From assembly GCF_000143415.4 (NCBI RefSeq), contig NW_003314285.1:1499471-1563470 (forward strand): 64,000 nt of DNA, written 5' to 3'. Positions 46,073-57,129 of this stretch are shown in pieces. This stretch comes from Selaginella moellendorffii. Its lineage: Eukaryota; Streptophyta; Lycopodiopsida; Selaginellales; Selaginellaceae. Position numbers and translations under genes: made by a program. Under the pieces are notes generated by a model, which saw nothing but the letters and a program-made list of their open reading frames with translations, was not told where the DNA came from and searched no databases. Numbering within the stretch: the stretch's first letter is position 1; the number at the start of each line of letters is the position of its first letter.

Positions 46073-47923
46073 ATGTATTCGCTACCAAGCATGTCTGGGA
46101 TGGTGGCACTGTCGATCGATCGCCTCGAGCTCCAGCGCCCGTCCCGCACGCGTCTGCTCAAGATCGCCGCCAACGCCAGGAAAGAAGCCAATGCATGTAA
46201 CTCTAACTCCTCCCCTGTGACGCCCTCGATCGATCGCCTCGAGCTCCAGCGCCCGTCCCGCACGCGTCCGCTCAAGATCGCGTGCAACTCTAACTCCTCC
46301 CCTGTGACGCCCTCGATCGATCGCCGCGAGCTCCTGGCCGGGGCCATTGCCGGTGGTGCGTCTCTCGCCTCATCAGTCGACAGCCCCGCGCTGGCGGATC
46401 CGATAGGACCGCCCACGTTCAAGCGCTGCCACCAAGCCACCATCGGCGACGACATCAACCGGGCGTGCTGCCCCCCAAAACCCAAGGGCGCCACCAGCTA
46501 TTTCAAGCCCGACTCGCGCCCGATGCGCGTCCGCCCCGCCGCCCACCTCGTCGACAAGGACTACATCGCCAAGTACAACGAGGCCTACGCCAAGATGCGC
46601 GCCCTCCCCCCGGACGACCCGCGCAGCTTACGTCAGCAGGCCAAAGTCCACTGCGCCTACTGCAACTATGGCTACCGCCAGAAGGGCGCCCCAAAGCAGA
46701 CGCTCCAGATCCACTTCAACTGGCTCTTCCTGCCATGGCACCGCTGGTATCTGTACTTCCACGAGAAGATCTTGGGGAGCCTGATCGGGGATCCTAGTTT
46801 TGCGCTCCCATTCTGGAGCTGGGACCAGGAGGGCGGGAGGTACATCCCAGACATGTTTCGCCGCGAGACCGCCCTCTACGACGCAAAGCGCGACACGAGT
46901 CACTATGAGCCCACACGGGTGGACCTCTTCTACTCGCCCGGCTCTGATAAGAAGAGCGACGAGCAGATCCGCGAGGACAACCTCTCAATCATGTACAACA
47001 ACGTCGCAAAGGTGAAGCAGCCGGACGCGTTCTTTGGCTACCCCCTCAGGTACGTGCATTCCCATGCATGCGCTCCATTTTAGCAGCCATATATACTTTG
47101 CAGGAAAGGCAGCAGCAGCATAAATGGCCCAGGGGGCGTGGAGAGGGCGCCACATAATGCTATGCACATATTTTGCGGCAGCCCCAACCAGCCGAATAAC
47201 GAGGACATGGGCAACTTCTACTCGGCCGGTAAAGACCCTCTCTTCTACTGCCACCACGGTAACGTCGATCGGATGTGGGACGTGTGGAGGTCTCTGGGAA
47301 ACATGGACTTCACAGACCCGGACTACCTCAACACCGAGTTCCTCTTCTTTGACGAGAAGCAAGATCTCGTTCGCGTCAAGGTGAAAGATTCACTCAACAA
47401 CGAGAAGATGCTCAAGTACAAGTACCAGGCGATGCCTGACGACGAGACCTGGACCGCCTACGAGCCCAAGCCACTGAAGGAGACGCCCTGGAGTGGATCG
47501 TCGTATGAGTATCGGCTGGTGAAAGCATCAGCTGAGAACCCCGAGGCCTTGGAAGTTGTAGCGGAGCCGGTGACGATCACGGTGGATCAGCCCAAAGGCA
47601 GCGGTTCTGACGAGACCCTGGTGCTGGAGGGCATGGAGATTGACATGCGATCCGCCATCAGCTTCAACGCGTTCATCAATCTGCCCGAGGCCAACAAGAA
47701 CACGCCCGTCAGTTGTGCCGAGTACGTGGGCACTTATTCCAACGTCCCCCACTTCATGCTCGAGAGCGGTAAGTGGCACACCGAGACCGTGAACACCAGC
47801 TTCTCTATCAAGGCTAATGTCGAGATCCTGGGCCTAAAGTCAGAGGACAAGCTCGTTGTGACGCTGGTGCCGAGGGGAGACGGTAGCTTCACATTCAATG
47901 GGGCGTCCATTCAGTATGCTTGA
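46073..47923 (+). CDS. PPO: Polyphenol oxidase (plastid tyrosinase-type, copper)
   Basis: Two exons (46073-47049, 47104-47923; 54-base intron) give 598 residues. A transit peptide leads to a twin-arginine thylakoid signal (DRRELLAGAIAGGASLASSV, cleavage expected after ALA). The CuA site shows HCAYCNYGY, IHFNWLFLPWHRWYLYFHE; its Cys can form the His thioether. The CuB site shows APHNAMHIFCG and DPLFYCHHGNVDRMWD. The C-terminal domain ends with AEYVGTYSNVPHFM and FNGASIQYA. The enzyme oxidises o-diphenols to quinones in the thylakoid lumen. The transit peptide contains an internal duplication (SIDRLELQRPSRTR and CNSNSSPVTPSIDR each occur twice), absent from the neighbouring mini copy. I start at ATG 46,073; the preceding TTG is not needed. 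Confidence 0.96.
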
Positions 47924-48110
47924 TTTCGACTTCTTTCTTGTGATTAATAAATAGCAGTGTGCTGCGTAGGTTCTTCTGAAAGTTTCTATAGTATTTTTAA
48001 CGATTCCACAAAAACAAATCAAAAGATGAATAAAAGGTTCTTTGAACCAAAATGTTTATATTGATTTAAAGATTCTCTCGATAAAACATAGATATTCAAA
48101 CTGGGTTTGG
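47924..48110. repeat. PPO 3' flank, duplicated
   Basis: This flank (TTGTGATTAATAAATAGCA, then the AACAAATCAAAAGATGAAT block and GATATTCAAACT) is nearly identical to 45,470-45,636 after the mini copy. It shows that the tandem duplication included at least 170 bases beyond the stop. AATAAA at about 47,945 may serve as polyadenylation signal. Confidence 0.75.
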
Positions 48111-48339
48111 AACACTAAATCCCGAGCGGTATTTTTGCTAATATAAAACTTCAGGAAGTAGAAGCTCCTTAACCTTCCCCAGATACACCTCGATTCCATG
48201 AGAAGTCACACAATCATATAGATAGGAAGAGCAATAGGTTTTCTTCTTGACTTCGGAGCTGAAAAAGAATAAAAAAAGGCCAAGCATTTTTAAAAAATTC
48301 CACTTCCAACGAAGGAACAAAATAACGGCATTTAGATTG

Positions 48340-49245
48340 TATCACAAGATCACGTCCAGCTCCACCAAGACGCAGGTTCAATCTCTTCATGCCTCTGCTC
48401 AAAGGGAAGCCACACTTGCTCGCACCGTCGTCGTTCTCGGATAACAAATTCTAGCAACACCAAACAGAGATCACCGCCGTGACGTCCTGGCGATTTACAG
48501 AGGTCCTGCCCCAGTGTTTCAAGAACCTACGCTCCTCACCTCAACATGTTCGCCGAGAGATCTCCACAGGCATGCAGCCCGAGTGCTGTCCATGGCTACG
48601 TTGCTCGCGAATGCTAATGGACGACAAGAATGCGTCCAGCTACACGTCCTCGTCGCCGAGAAAGGTTGCGGTTTTGTGTGGCACGATGCTTTGAAACGGT
48701 TGACAAGAATGGCTAGTATCGTTTGACGTGTTTACTACCAACGAAGAAAGTCCTTCAATCTGGAAAGAATCTAAACGGGAGTCTCCTCTAAAACGATCGA
48801 TGGATCGAAGGAGATGCATACCTCATGGTTTCCTGACGTTCACGGCCTGCGTTATAACACTTGGAAGCGATCCACCTGAGAGAAGCTAAGAAACATTGTC
48901 AATGACAAGGTTTTGCGAAAAGAATTACCTTTGAGCTCTCCTTCAGCTCTCGAGAAAAAGAGAGCGAGCAAATCCTGGAGCGTCTTGGGCCAGCAATCCT
49001 AAGGCCTTCCATCCCAGCCGTCAATGCACGAGAAACAAAGGATCGAAGGGACTCTCATATGCGATGGAAGGAGAAGAAGATCCTCCATTGACAAATTCCT
49101 CAGTGCCAGGAGCCATTGCGTGTCCAAAATCTCCCACAAACGCCCCTGCATTGACATTTCCAAGCTCGCGAAAGAGAAAATCGCGCAATGCGCCATACCC
49201 GGAAGAAGTCCAGGATCGCCACTAGCGTCATCGCTCCATAGCTCA
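48340..49245 (-). pseudogene. Decayed partial copy of the METTL25-like gene
   Basis: On the minus strand this carries pieces of exons 1-5, 7 and 8 of the intact gene in the right order: GRLWEILDTQWLLALRN (exon 2) near 49,140-49,060, exon 3 near 48,990, exon 4 near 48,850, a shortened exon 5 near 48,740, part of exon 7 near 48,540-48,660, and CGFPLSRGMKRLNLRLGGAG (exon 8) near 48,350-48,420. Exon 6 with most of the SAM-binding sequence and exons 9-11 are missing. Small deletions break the frame. It results from the same tandem duplication as the PPO pair. Confidence 0.82.
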
Positions 49246-49459
49246 AGAACCCTAAAATCAGCGCTTTAAAAACTTTTCATCAAAAACTAAGCCTTTATCT
49301 TACAATGTCTAGATAAGAAAAACTATGTAAAGGCAATGATCATCTGATACGATAGATCGAGCGAGCATCAAAACAATCTATCAATCTTCCATCACGACAA
49401 GACAAATGGGTTGCTCCAACCTTTTGGGAAGAACTCGAAAAAAAAAACAAACCTCATAG

Positions 49460-50770
49460 CTAGGAGGAAGAAACTCGCGATATCGATGGTAGATCATCCA
49501 GGGGCCTGGCGGTGTCATTCCTCGTCCTCTTCACCCTCGCGCTCTCCAGCCGCCGGTGCTGGAATCCATAGCCACCCAAGATCTGATTATCCCCGAAGTT
49601 AAACGCCCTCTCCATCTCCCGCAAGCACTGCTCCACCGGGTAATCGCCATAGCTCCCGCACGGCTTGCACCCCACGAAGTGGGTCACCAGCGGCCAGCGA
49701 TCGTCCCCAAGCCCCGGATGATTCTTCGCGATCATCTCCTCGTACTTGTCCACCAGGATCGCCCAGTAGCCATGGAGGTAGTACGAGCTCTCCAAGAACA
49801 CGCCATCGCCCCACTGGGATCGCTGCGTCGCCAGGAGGTAGACGAGCGCGGACTGATCGTCAGCTTCGAATTCCGGGCGTCCCACGAGCTCGCGCGTGAG
49901 GATCTTGCCGGCGTCCTCGCGGATCTTTCCCTTTGGTCCCATCGGCGCCCACGCATCGAGAAGATCCAGCGACCACTGGCAATTGCGGAGGAGGAAGCTC
50001 CCGGTGTTGAGCCCGATCCAGTTCTTCTTCGCGTAGACGAGCTCGTCCCATCCGTGGAGGACCATGTTGTGATTCGCGTACTTGTCCAGCGGGATCGCGA
50101 AGCTCATGTCCGTGAACATGGCGTCGCTGTCCATCCACCATAGCCACTCCACGTCCGGGTGGGAGAGGAGGAGCTTCCGGAGAAGTGGGAGCTTGGCCCA
50201 GTAGCCCGCCATCTCGGAATCGAGGTGCGCCATGTTGTAGAAGATCTCGATGCCGTGGATCCGGCAGTAGTCGATCTTGTTCTTGAGAGATTTGAGGAGG
50301 TAGTGATCGCCCACTGGGTTGTCGCAGGGATTGGGCTGGGAGCCAGTGACGAGGAGGATCTTGCTAGTGGCGGCGCCGCCGCCAGCCCTGTTCTCGAGGA
50401 GCCACTGGGATCGCTGCTCGTTCCAGTCGGAGATCTTGGGACCCAGAGAGTAGGGCGATGATCCTGCGCTTCTCTCCTCCTCCTCCCTCTCCTCGCGATC
50501 GCCTGGGGCTTTCTTTCGCGATTCGTGCGCCTCTGCCAGGACTCTGCTCGCGGCCTCCTTGTGGCGCCGCGGCAGATGCTCGCGGATCTCTCGCAAATCC
50601 TGGGCGGGCGTCCCGAATTTGCCCGCGCCGATCGTCCCTCGCAGCACCAGGATCGTGATCATGCCACACATGACCATGAGCTTGACGTTGTGGAACGTTC
50701 GCTGGAGGCGGCGGATCTTGGTGGGCGAGAGAATCGGCGGAGAAGAGAAGGAGCGCGTTATAGATCTCAT
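49460..50770 (-). CDS. XXT: GT34 xyloglucan 6-xylosyltransferase
   Basis: Intronless, 436 residues (Arabidopsis XXTs have about 460). Type II Golgi protein: a short tail, a signal-anchor (LMVMCGMITILVLRGTIGAG) and a charged stem with a Glu/Arg run. The catalytic domain has VTGSQPNPCDNPVGDHYLL, KNKIDYCRIHGIEIFYNMA, the DxD metal site WWMDSDAMF, HGWDELVYAKKNWIGLNTGSFLLRN and FEADDQSALVYLL. It adds xylose from UDP-xylose to the glucan backbone of xyloglucan. A galactomannan galactosyltransferase of the same family is less likely given the close match to XXT wording, but the two cannot be fully told apart by eye. The gene is intact. Confidence 0.92.
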   Translation of the reverse strand: MRSITRSFSSPPILSPTKIRRLQRTFHNVKLMVMCGMITILVLRGTIGAGKFGTPAQDLREIREHLPRRHKEAASRVLAEAHESRKKAPGDREEREEEERSAGSSPYSLGPKISDWNEQRSQWLLENRAGGGAATSKILLVTGSQPNPCDNPVGDHYLLKSLKNKIDYCRIHGIEIFYNMAHLDSEMAGYWAKLPLLRKLLLSHPDVEWLWWMDSDAMFTDMSFAIPLDKYANHNMVLHGWDELVYAKKNWIGLNTGSFLLRNCQWSLDLLDAWAPMGPKGKIREDAGKILTRELVGRPEFEADDQSALVYLLATQRSQWGDGVFLESSYYLHGYWAILVDKYEEMIAKNHPGLGDDRWPLVTHFVGCKPCGSYGDYPVEQCLREMERAFNFGDNQILGGYGFQHRRLESARVKRTRNDTARPLDDLPSISRVSSS

Positions 50771-51600
50771 CCTTCCGCCTGGATTCTTCCTCTCCTTTCA
50801 ATGTGCTTCCAATGCGCGCGATCCTTCCAATCCTACACCCACACAACAATGTAGCTTCCTCTTCTCCTTGGTCTACCCGGATCCATCGCGGCCTCGCCCT
50901 TCCACCGATCGATCCCTAAAAACAGAAGAGCTTTCTCCTCGCGGAGGAGCTCTTCGCTGCCAAATCCATGAATGCGCGGTTGAGCGCCAGCATTCTAACA
51001 CGAGATTCCAAACAAATGCAGTCGGTGGAATCGATTGATTGCGAGCTGAGCTTCCTCTTCTTACAGATTCCTTGCCAGGATCTTAACGAAAGGAAGAAAG
51101 AGAAATTTTTTCTCTTCTTCTTGCCGTGTCTCCTCTCTCTCACCTCTCGCTTCTTAAACACCCTAAAAAACCAGCGTCCAACGTGGCACTAGTCTTTGTT
51201 GGCAGTGCATGCCAGGTGCGCTTTTCTCACTGGCCCTGTGGCGCGCGACGTTGCCACGTTGTTGCGTCTCGAACGTCTCTACCCGTTGATTTAAGCAGGC
51301 GTTTTCATCCGCGGTGAAAAGTGGAAAAGAAAATGTGGAAAGTTACCGCGGCACCGACAGCTTTGCACTGTACGGTATTGGTACGTTTGGATCACGTTTG
51401 GAGTGAGAAACGATGATTCTTTTTCTTTGGAAGATTCATAACTGAGCTTCTGGATCCAATTCTTTGCAGCGTTTTGGAAGTGGGAAATTTTTGCAGCGGT
51501 GACGCGTCGATCCAAAGTCTTCACATGGAACGCACGCATCAGATCCGTTTCTTAGGCCAGTTTTCTTTGACTGCCAAGTAAAAAGGGAGAAAAAAAAAGA
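50771..51600. other. Upstream region of the XXT gene, no gene seen
   Basis: Holds the presumed promoter and 5' untranslated region of the minus-strand XXT gene. Pyrimidine-rich runs (CTTCCTCTTCTCC, CTCCTCTCTCTCACC) lie near 50,850 and 51,125, and a CA-poor stretch lies around 51,300. Small open frames here are chance. Confidence 0.4.
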
Positions 51601-52191
51601 CTAAAGGAAGAAAGAAACAACAATCTTCACTTTAATGCCCTCCACTCCACCGCAGCAGCAAAATACTGGCGCTCCTTTTGGATTGTTTTTCTTAGAGCCT
51701 AGAGACTCTACCTTTGGAAAAGTCTTGAGTTTTTCGGTGTTATCACCAATCTTACATGAGACATGAGACTTGTCAAAGACGCGCTGGAGACGGAAGCAAA
51801 GCTCACCGACGCCATTGTGGCCACGATTTCTCGGAATTTCGAATGACAGCTTCAACTTCACGGCTGTAATGCATAAGATGAGAAAAACGATTCGCTTTCG
51901 TCGTTTACATACGTAGAGCTACGTAGAGTTCGAAAGAATCAAGAAGAAGTAAACCGCAAGCGTCGGCAAAGACACGGGCTATACGCGCAAAATGCCTCAC
52001 AGCTTTGTGCACCAAACGCTGAAAAAAAGAAGCAGCAGCTTTTGTCTTTTCACAAACTTACCATGCAACCACCGCTGGTTTTCAGGCACTTTGAACTCAA
52101 GGAACACCTTCAAAACAGACTAGAGAGACATTTGAAGACAGAAAAGGTGGCCTGAGAAATCTACAGTCTTTTTGCTGTCTCCTCCGAACAT
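51601..52191 (-). CDS. Unidentified small gene
   Basis: A plausible model starts at ATG 52,191 (MFGGDSKKT), splices to VFLEFKVPENQRWLH (about 52,110-52,064), then to VRHFARIARVFADACGLLLLDSFELYVAL (about 51,998-51,914), and then to PVKLKLSFEIPRNRGHNGVGELCFRLQRVFD (from 51,864). It ends at TAG 51,601 after a Cys/Gly patch (CCCGGV). Splice sites are reasonable but the acceptor of the third exon is uncertain. I recognise no family. The segment is unusually protein-like for this window. It ends 1.1 kb downstream of the lipase-like gene, same strand, and might be a separate small gene. Confidence 0.4.
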
Positions 52192-52910
52192 GTTTGCAAG
52201 AAACCTGATGAAAGCAAATGGAGAGCACAAGGCCAAAGCGAGTTGTTGCCAAAGAAAAGAGGCCTCGGAGAAAAGCTAGACACAGTCAACCACCGCAAAT
52301 TGCATTGAACGCCCTCCTCCATTCTAATAAAAAAGCGACACTTTCTGTGTCACGCATGTATGGGCCTAAATATTCTGTCTCTAGATCTTGAATTTCCATG
52401 CATGTGGCATTCAACAGCAAGCCTCTTTACAAGTTTTCTCCAGCAATCCAAAGGTGACAAACAGCATGGAATCTTAGGATAAGATAGTGAAGTTCAGAAG
52501 CCCTGCAGGAGTAGACAAACTATAGGCAACAGATCACTGCAGGTTTGTAGTTTTTGGAAAACGTATCAAAGATTCAATCCTCCTGGTTCTCACATGTTCC
52601 TCTTCTTTGTTTAAACGACCTTTGATCACATGAAAACGAAAGATTTGGTATCAGATGTATCAGATATCACAATTGCAAGAACATTGGTGGGCGCTTCCAC
52701 CTTCCAGCATTTTGCTATTCCATGAAAATTTCACACCCGCCTGAAATGGAATAGCCTTTTTCTTGCCTGTATGTTTGTAGCTCAGGTAACCATGACCTGT
52801 TGCACTCTTACACAAGCCACAAGTTAGAACCACAAGTTAGATTCAAAGCCTCGTCACCTCAATCGCCACTCGCATTCACACGTAGCCGCTTTCGAAACGC
52901 ACAAATTCAT
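52192..52910. other. Intergenic DNA between unidentified gene and lipase-like gene
   Basis: No gene was recognised. It probably includes the 3' untranslated region of the lipase-like gene and the promoter of the unidentified gene. Confidence 0.35.
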
Positions 52911-54596
52911 TCAGAGATTCGCCTCCAGGAACGCACCATGTTCTTGCTGTTTTAGCGTGTCTGCCACATGAGAAACAACGCCCGCTCCCTCGTAATGCAA
53001 CCATTCCTGCTTAACCTGTCCAAGATCACATCATAAGGCATAAACTACGCACAGACTTGGCTGCTTACATGGATGTTGTTGTGCGCGAAAAACGGCCATA
53101 TCGCAGAATGGAAGCTCACGTCAACCTTCTGCCAGCTGACTTGTTGCAAGCCTCTTACCATCTCCTCTGTTCTTTCCGATTACCAAAACAGAGTCAGTAG
53201 ATAAAAAAGACAGAGAAGTCGGGGTCACCTTCAAGTATGTCGTGGTATTCCTTAGCTTCTATGCTGCTCGGCTGTTTCTGTGCCGCTTCTTTCGCTCCGG
53301 CGGTGTTGTCCTCGAAAGAAGGCCCGTCACTCTGAATTGCTGGACAATACCTGACGTTCACCACGTGTTTGTATCCTTCGAGCGATTTGCGAGGAGGCTG
53401 ATAAAAAAGAAGAACATCAAGTTAAAGTCGTAGATGCGCCCTTGAGCCCTGACGCTTGTCTATAGATTAGTTCTTAAGCTCAAAACCACTGACCCGATTA
53501 GCATCACCTTCGAGAGCTCCGACTCCCTTCGAATGGAGGAGGTACGCCAGCCAACCATGTCTATAGCGTCATTGTCAAGGCTTTGATTGTCATATCACCG
53601 TCATGAACGACGAAAGGATACGGTCGTAGCTGACATTGGCATAAACAGCTCGTAGCTTGAAGGCTCTCAATGCAGATCTGAAAGAAGCAAAAGAGGAAAA
53701 GTTAGGACAGACAGACGTGCTCCAGCACGTAGACAATATCTCACATAAATTGTCCTTGTTCACAGTCCGTTGCCATTCGCAGGAGCAAAGGCGGATCACT
53801 GGCCTTGCCATCAGTTAAGAAAAGCTGACGTCCTGTCCTACCTACAATAAAAGGAGCGATTGGAGCGGCAATCTTCTCCAATACAGGAACACCCATAAGA
53901 AATGGCAGCTGCAAAATGACAAGGTTTGAGAAACAAAGTAAAGAACGAAGCTCAAGGCGACGAACCTGTTGCCGTCCTCGTACACCCAAATGTGGTGTGG
54001 CGAGCGTGATGAAACTAACCGGATCAAGTCCTGTTATTGACGGGTTCATCAACTTCTTCGAAGGCTGCAACGGCAAGTAAAGAATCCCAATTGCATAGCG
54101 AGCGAAAAGTCCCCCAAGTGAATGCGCTACAAACGATATTCTTTGGAGTTGAGGATGTTTTTGGACAACTTCCGAGACCTGCGTAGTCGATGTGAAGTTA
54201 AAAATCCAGGAGATGGTGTGAGTGATAAACAATCAGACCTCATCGGCCAATCGCTTCCCGGCCATATCGATTCCAGTCAGAGTTTGCAGGTATGAATTTA
54301 CCGAGCTCGCTGGAAAACGATAGTCTTCAGGGACAAAAGAAAACTAAAACTTTACCATGAATATAGAACTTGCTTCCAAGCCGAGCTTTCAACTCTTGCT
54401 TGAAGTACTTCCAATCGCTTGGGCTGCGGTGAACAGAAAAAGAAGAGTGATAAGAACAAGCACAGTAGAATTCATAAGAAAGGGGCTAGTACCTCGAAAG
54501 AATTCCGTGTACAAGCACCAGGAGATGGTCTGGACACTCCCGAGCTTGATTCGTTTCTTTGCTGGTGCTTGCGCTTCCGATCGCGCAGCTCTTCAT
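52911..54596 (-). CDS. DUF676 serine-esterase/lipase-like protein
   Basis: Ten or so short exons from ATG 54,596 to the stop at 52,911. The N-terminus reads DHLLVLVHGILSSPSDWKYFK (the family's HGxxGxxxDW). The nucleophile elbow is FVAHSLGGLFARYAIG, then FITLATPHLGVRG, LPFLMGVPVLEKIAAPIAPF and GRTGRQLFLTDG. Next come SALRAFKLRAVYANVSYD, then (split by an intron) HMVGWRTSSIRRESEL, and the end QEWLHYEGAGVVSHVADTL. This is the plant putative-serine-esterase family related to yeast ROG1. It lacks a signal peptide. The first exon (54,596-54,493) is short. The conserved Ser is present, and the candidate catalytic His is in the VVSHVAD helix. Lipid substrate unknown. Confidence 0.88.
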
Positions 54597-55721
54597 TTTC
54601 GAGCGCGATCGAGAGGTGTGAGAGCTGTGGAAGAAATAACACGACAGCGATCATTGATTAAAGCGAAAATTCCAAGAATGGAATGAATCCAAGGTGGAGA
54701 AAACAATGAATGCGTGCAGCATTAAAAAACCTTGGCAAGATCGCGATAAGAACATCCTTTACAACCCTAGATCTCTAGCAAGAAGAATACCTAGAGATCG
54801 AACAAAGGCTGGAGCGCCAGCAGGCGGCGCGCGATCCGGGAGCGCAAGCGGCGACGATCCGATTGGCCGGCGGCGGCGCCAATGCGTAGGCGCTGGAAGC
54901 GGGAGAAATTTCCAAACCGAGGCCATACATCGTGACGTGGCACTAGCCGAATGGACCACGCAACCAGTTACGTGGCATGCCATGTCCGCACAAATAATGT
55001 TCACAAACACATTATAATTTTAATAAAACTTAATAATATAAACAAAATTTCTTCAACAAAGTGATGTTAATCAAGTTGAACACTTGTAGTGTCCCACTTG
55101 ACTAACATCACTCAAAATGATACTTAATAATTGATTTATTAAATTCATAACATTGTGGATGCTGTAGCTATTAATATTATTTATCTAATGTGTGAAATGA
55201 CTAAAAATAATGTTGTAATTATTATTTTTTTTTCTAACAGTTTGATCAGATTTTACTTCTAAAATTTAATTATGACAAATTTCATATTACTATTTTTAAA
55301 TGGAAATTTAAAGCTCAAAAGTTGTGTATATTAAACATTATGTGGATTGGCTATTCAAAAATAGTTTGAAATTCTTTATGTATAAAGTAGAATCATAAAT
55401 TATTAGATTATATCAAATCCCAAATATATTTTCAATGTAATTTATAAAGCTATTAAGTAATTTATTGAGTTTTTCACCTCTTTATTTCACTTATTTAATT
55501 TAATTATTTTGAATATATGAATATAACAATAAAGCTATAAAAGCCTAATACATAGGATTTATATTCAATGAACATGAAAATAGAAGCTAAGTAAAATTTA
55601 TTAATATAAAATAGGAATTTCCTAGATTTTCTAAAAATAAAAAATATTAAATTTTTTAATTTAATACTAATATCAAGTAATCAATAACTAAATGCAAATA
55701 AATCTAATATTTAAATTAGAT
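54597..55721. other. Boundary from gene island to AT-rich repeat DNA
   Basis: The first about 400 bases are GC-rich promoter-side DNA of the lipase-like gene. From about 55,010 the sequence turns abruptly AT-rich. Around 55,070-55,160 a short dispersed repeat shared with 45,850-45,930 begins (GAACACTTGTAGTGTCC). The 108-codon plus-strand frame at 54,694 has no family resemblance and was not accepted. Confidence 0.45.
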
Positions 55722-55898
55722 ATAGTGAGTGTATGGAATATAGAAAAAGAATACAAAAAATGTGCATATCAATTAGCCCAGAAACTTAGCTTATATACTA
55801 GAACAAGCAATCCAGATTAAAACCAATTTGATAGCTACCAAAATCCTACTACACTAATATTAATATACAGTATTGCAGTTATACAATTGGACCTCACA
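55722..55898 (-). repeat. 3' LTR of the minus-strand gypsy element
   Basis: On the minus strand it begins TGTGAGGTCCAATTG directly after the purine tract and contains TATATAAGC. It ends near CCATACACTCA. It matches the LTRs at 5,103 and 18,376. Confidence 0.78.
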
Positions 55899-57129
55899 TT
55901 ATACTTTCTCCTTGGAATAATGGAAAACTATCAAAGTTCCCTCATAAATGGGCCAGAATTTGAAGGAATATTAGAACGAAGCATGAGTGGATTTGTAAGT
56001 GGTATCAATTGTTCCTAATCCCTTTGTACAAAGCATTTCAACTGTTCCACATGCACAATTTTTGGACTTGCCGCAACACCTAATACAGTACTTTCCACTA
56101 AGCAAAAAGCCCCTTAGATAAACTACGTACTATAAGATAGGGAAAATGGACTAGTACCAAATCATCCACTTTATACTCCGTAGGTGGACGATGATGGGAC
56201 TTGTAATGTTGTTGCTATGCCACTTGTATATGGCCTAAGTGTTTAGTAGACTCTGCTCGGATAAGTGAAAGAATACTCATCAAATACTGATCCCACGACT
56301 TAGTACTGGTAGCTCATGGCAATTGCAAAAATAAACCCAACTCCATTAGTAATCTTGGATCATGGCCATATAGCAATTTATATGGTGAAACACCAATAGA
56401 ACTTTGCACCTTTGTGACATATGCAAACTGCAGAGATGGCAAATAACCATCCCAATCTGAATGCTAAAAATTCACGTACTTCGTGATCATCCCTTTGAAT
56501 GTCCAAATGAACCGTTCCACCAAACCATTTAACTGTGGATGATAAAAACTCATGAAAGTGTGGTGTATCCCCAACTGAAATGTCAAAATATGAAATGCCT
56601 CAGCTATAAATGCGGGACCATTATCCGATATAATCCGCTTTAGACAAAAATATAGGAACACCACTTGATTGAGGAGGAAGTATCCAACAATAATTGCAAA
56701 GGCATTAGCAAGAGTATGAACTTCGACCCAATAAGTCATTAATAACATACTCATTGTCAATAGTCGATTGTGGAGATTAAACGCCACCAACTCAAACAAC
56801 GGGAAATTGCAATTGACTCGAACCATTCTTCCGCAGCATGAGAGGGAATATTATGAGCTTGGCACCAAATGCAGTTACACACATATTAGATAACATTACG
56901 TCACATCTTCGGCCAATAGAAATATTTGTGTAGCTTCTCAGTCATACGATGATATCCCATATACCCACCTAAAACAAAAGAATCATGGTAGGTATGAAGA
57001 AATTGTGGAATAAACATTGGAGGCACCACTAGCTATAAATGACCATCAATATCCATCCCCATAAAATAAAGAAGGTTGTCTTCAAGTCACAAAACAACTG
57101 AGATATTGCACCTTGCCCAAAAAGTGCTA

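Noticed and set aside
54694-55017. 107-codon plus-strand frame upstream of the lipase-like gene
   Set aside because: Low-complexity Arg/Gly/Ala composition in GC-rich promoter DNA; no homologous family comes to mind.
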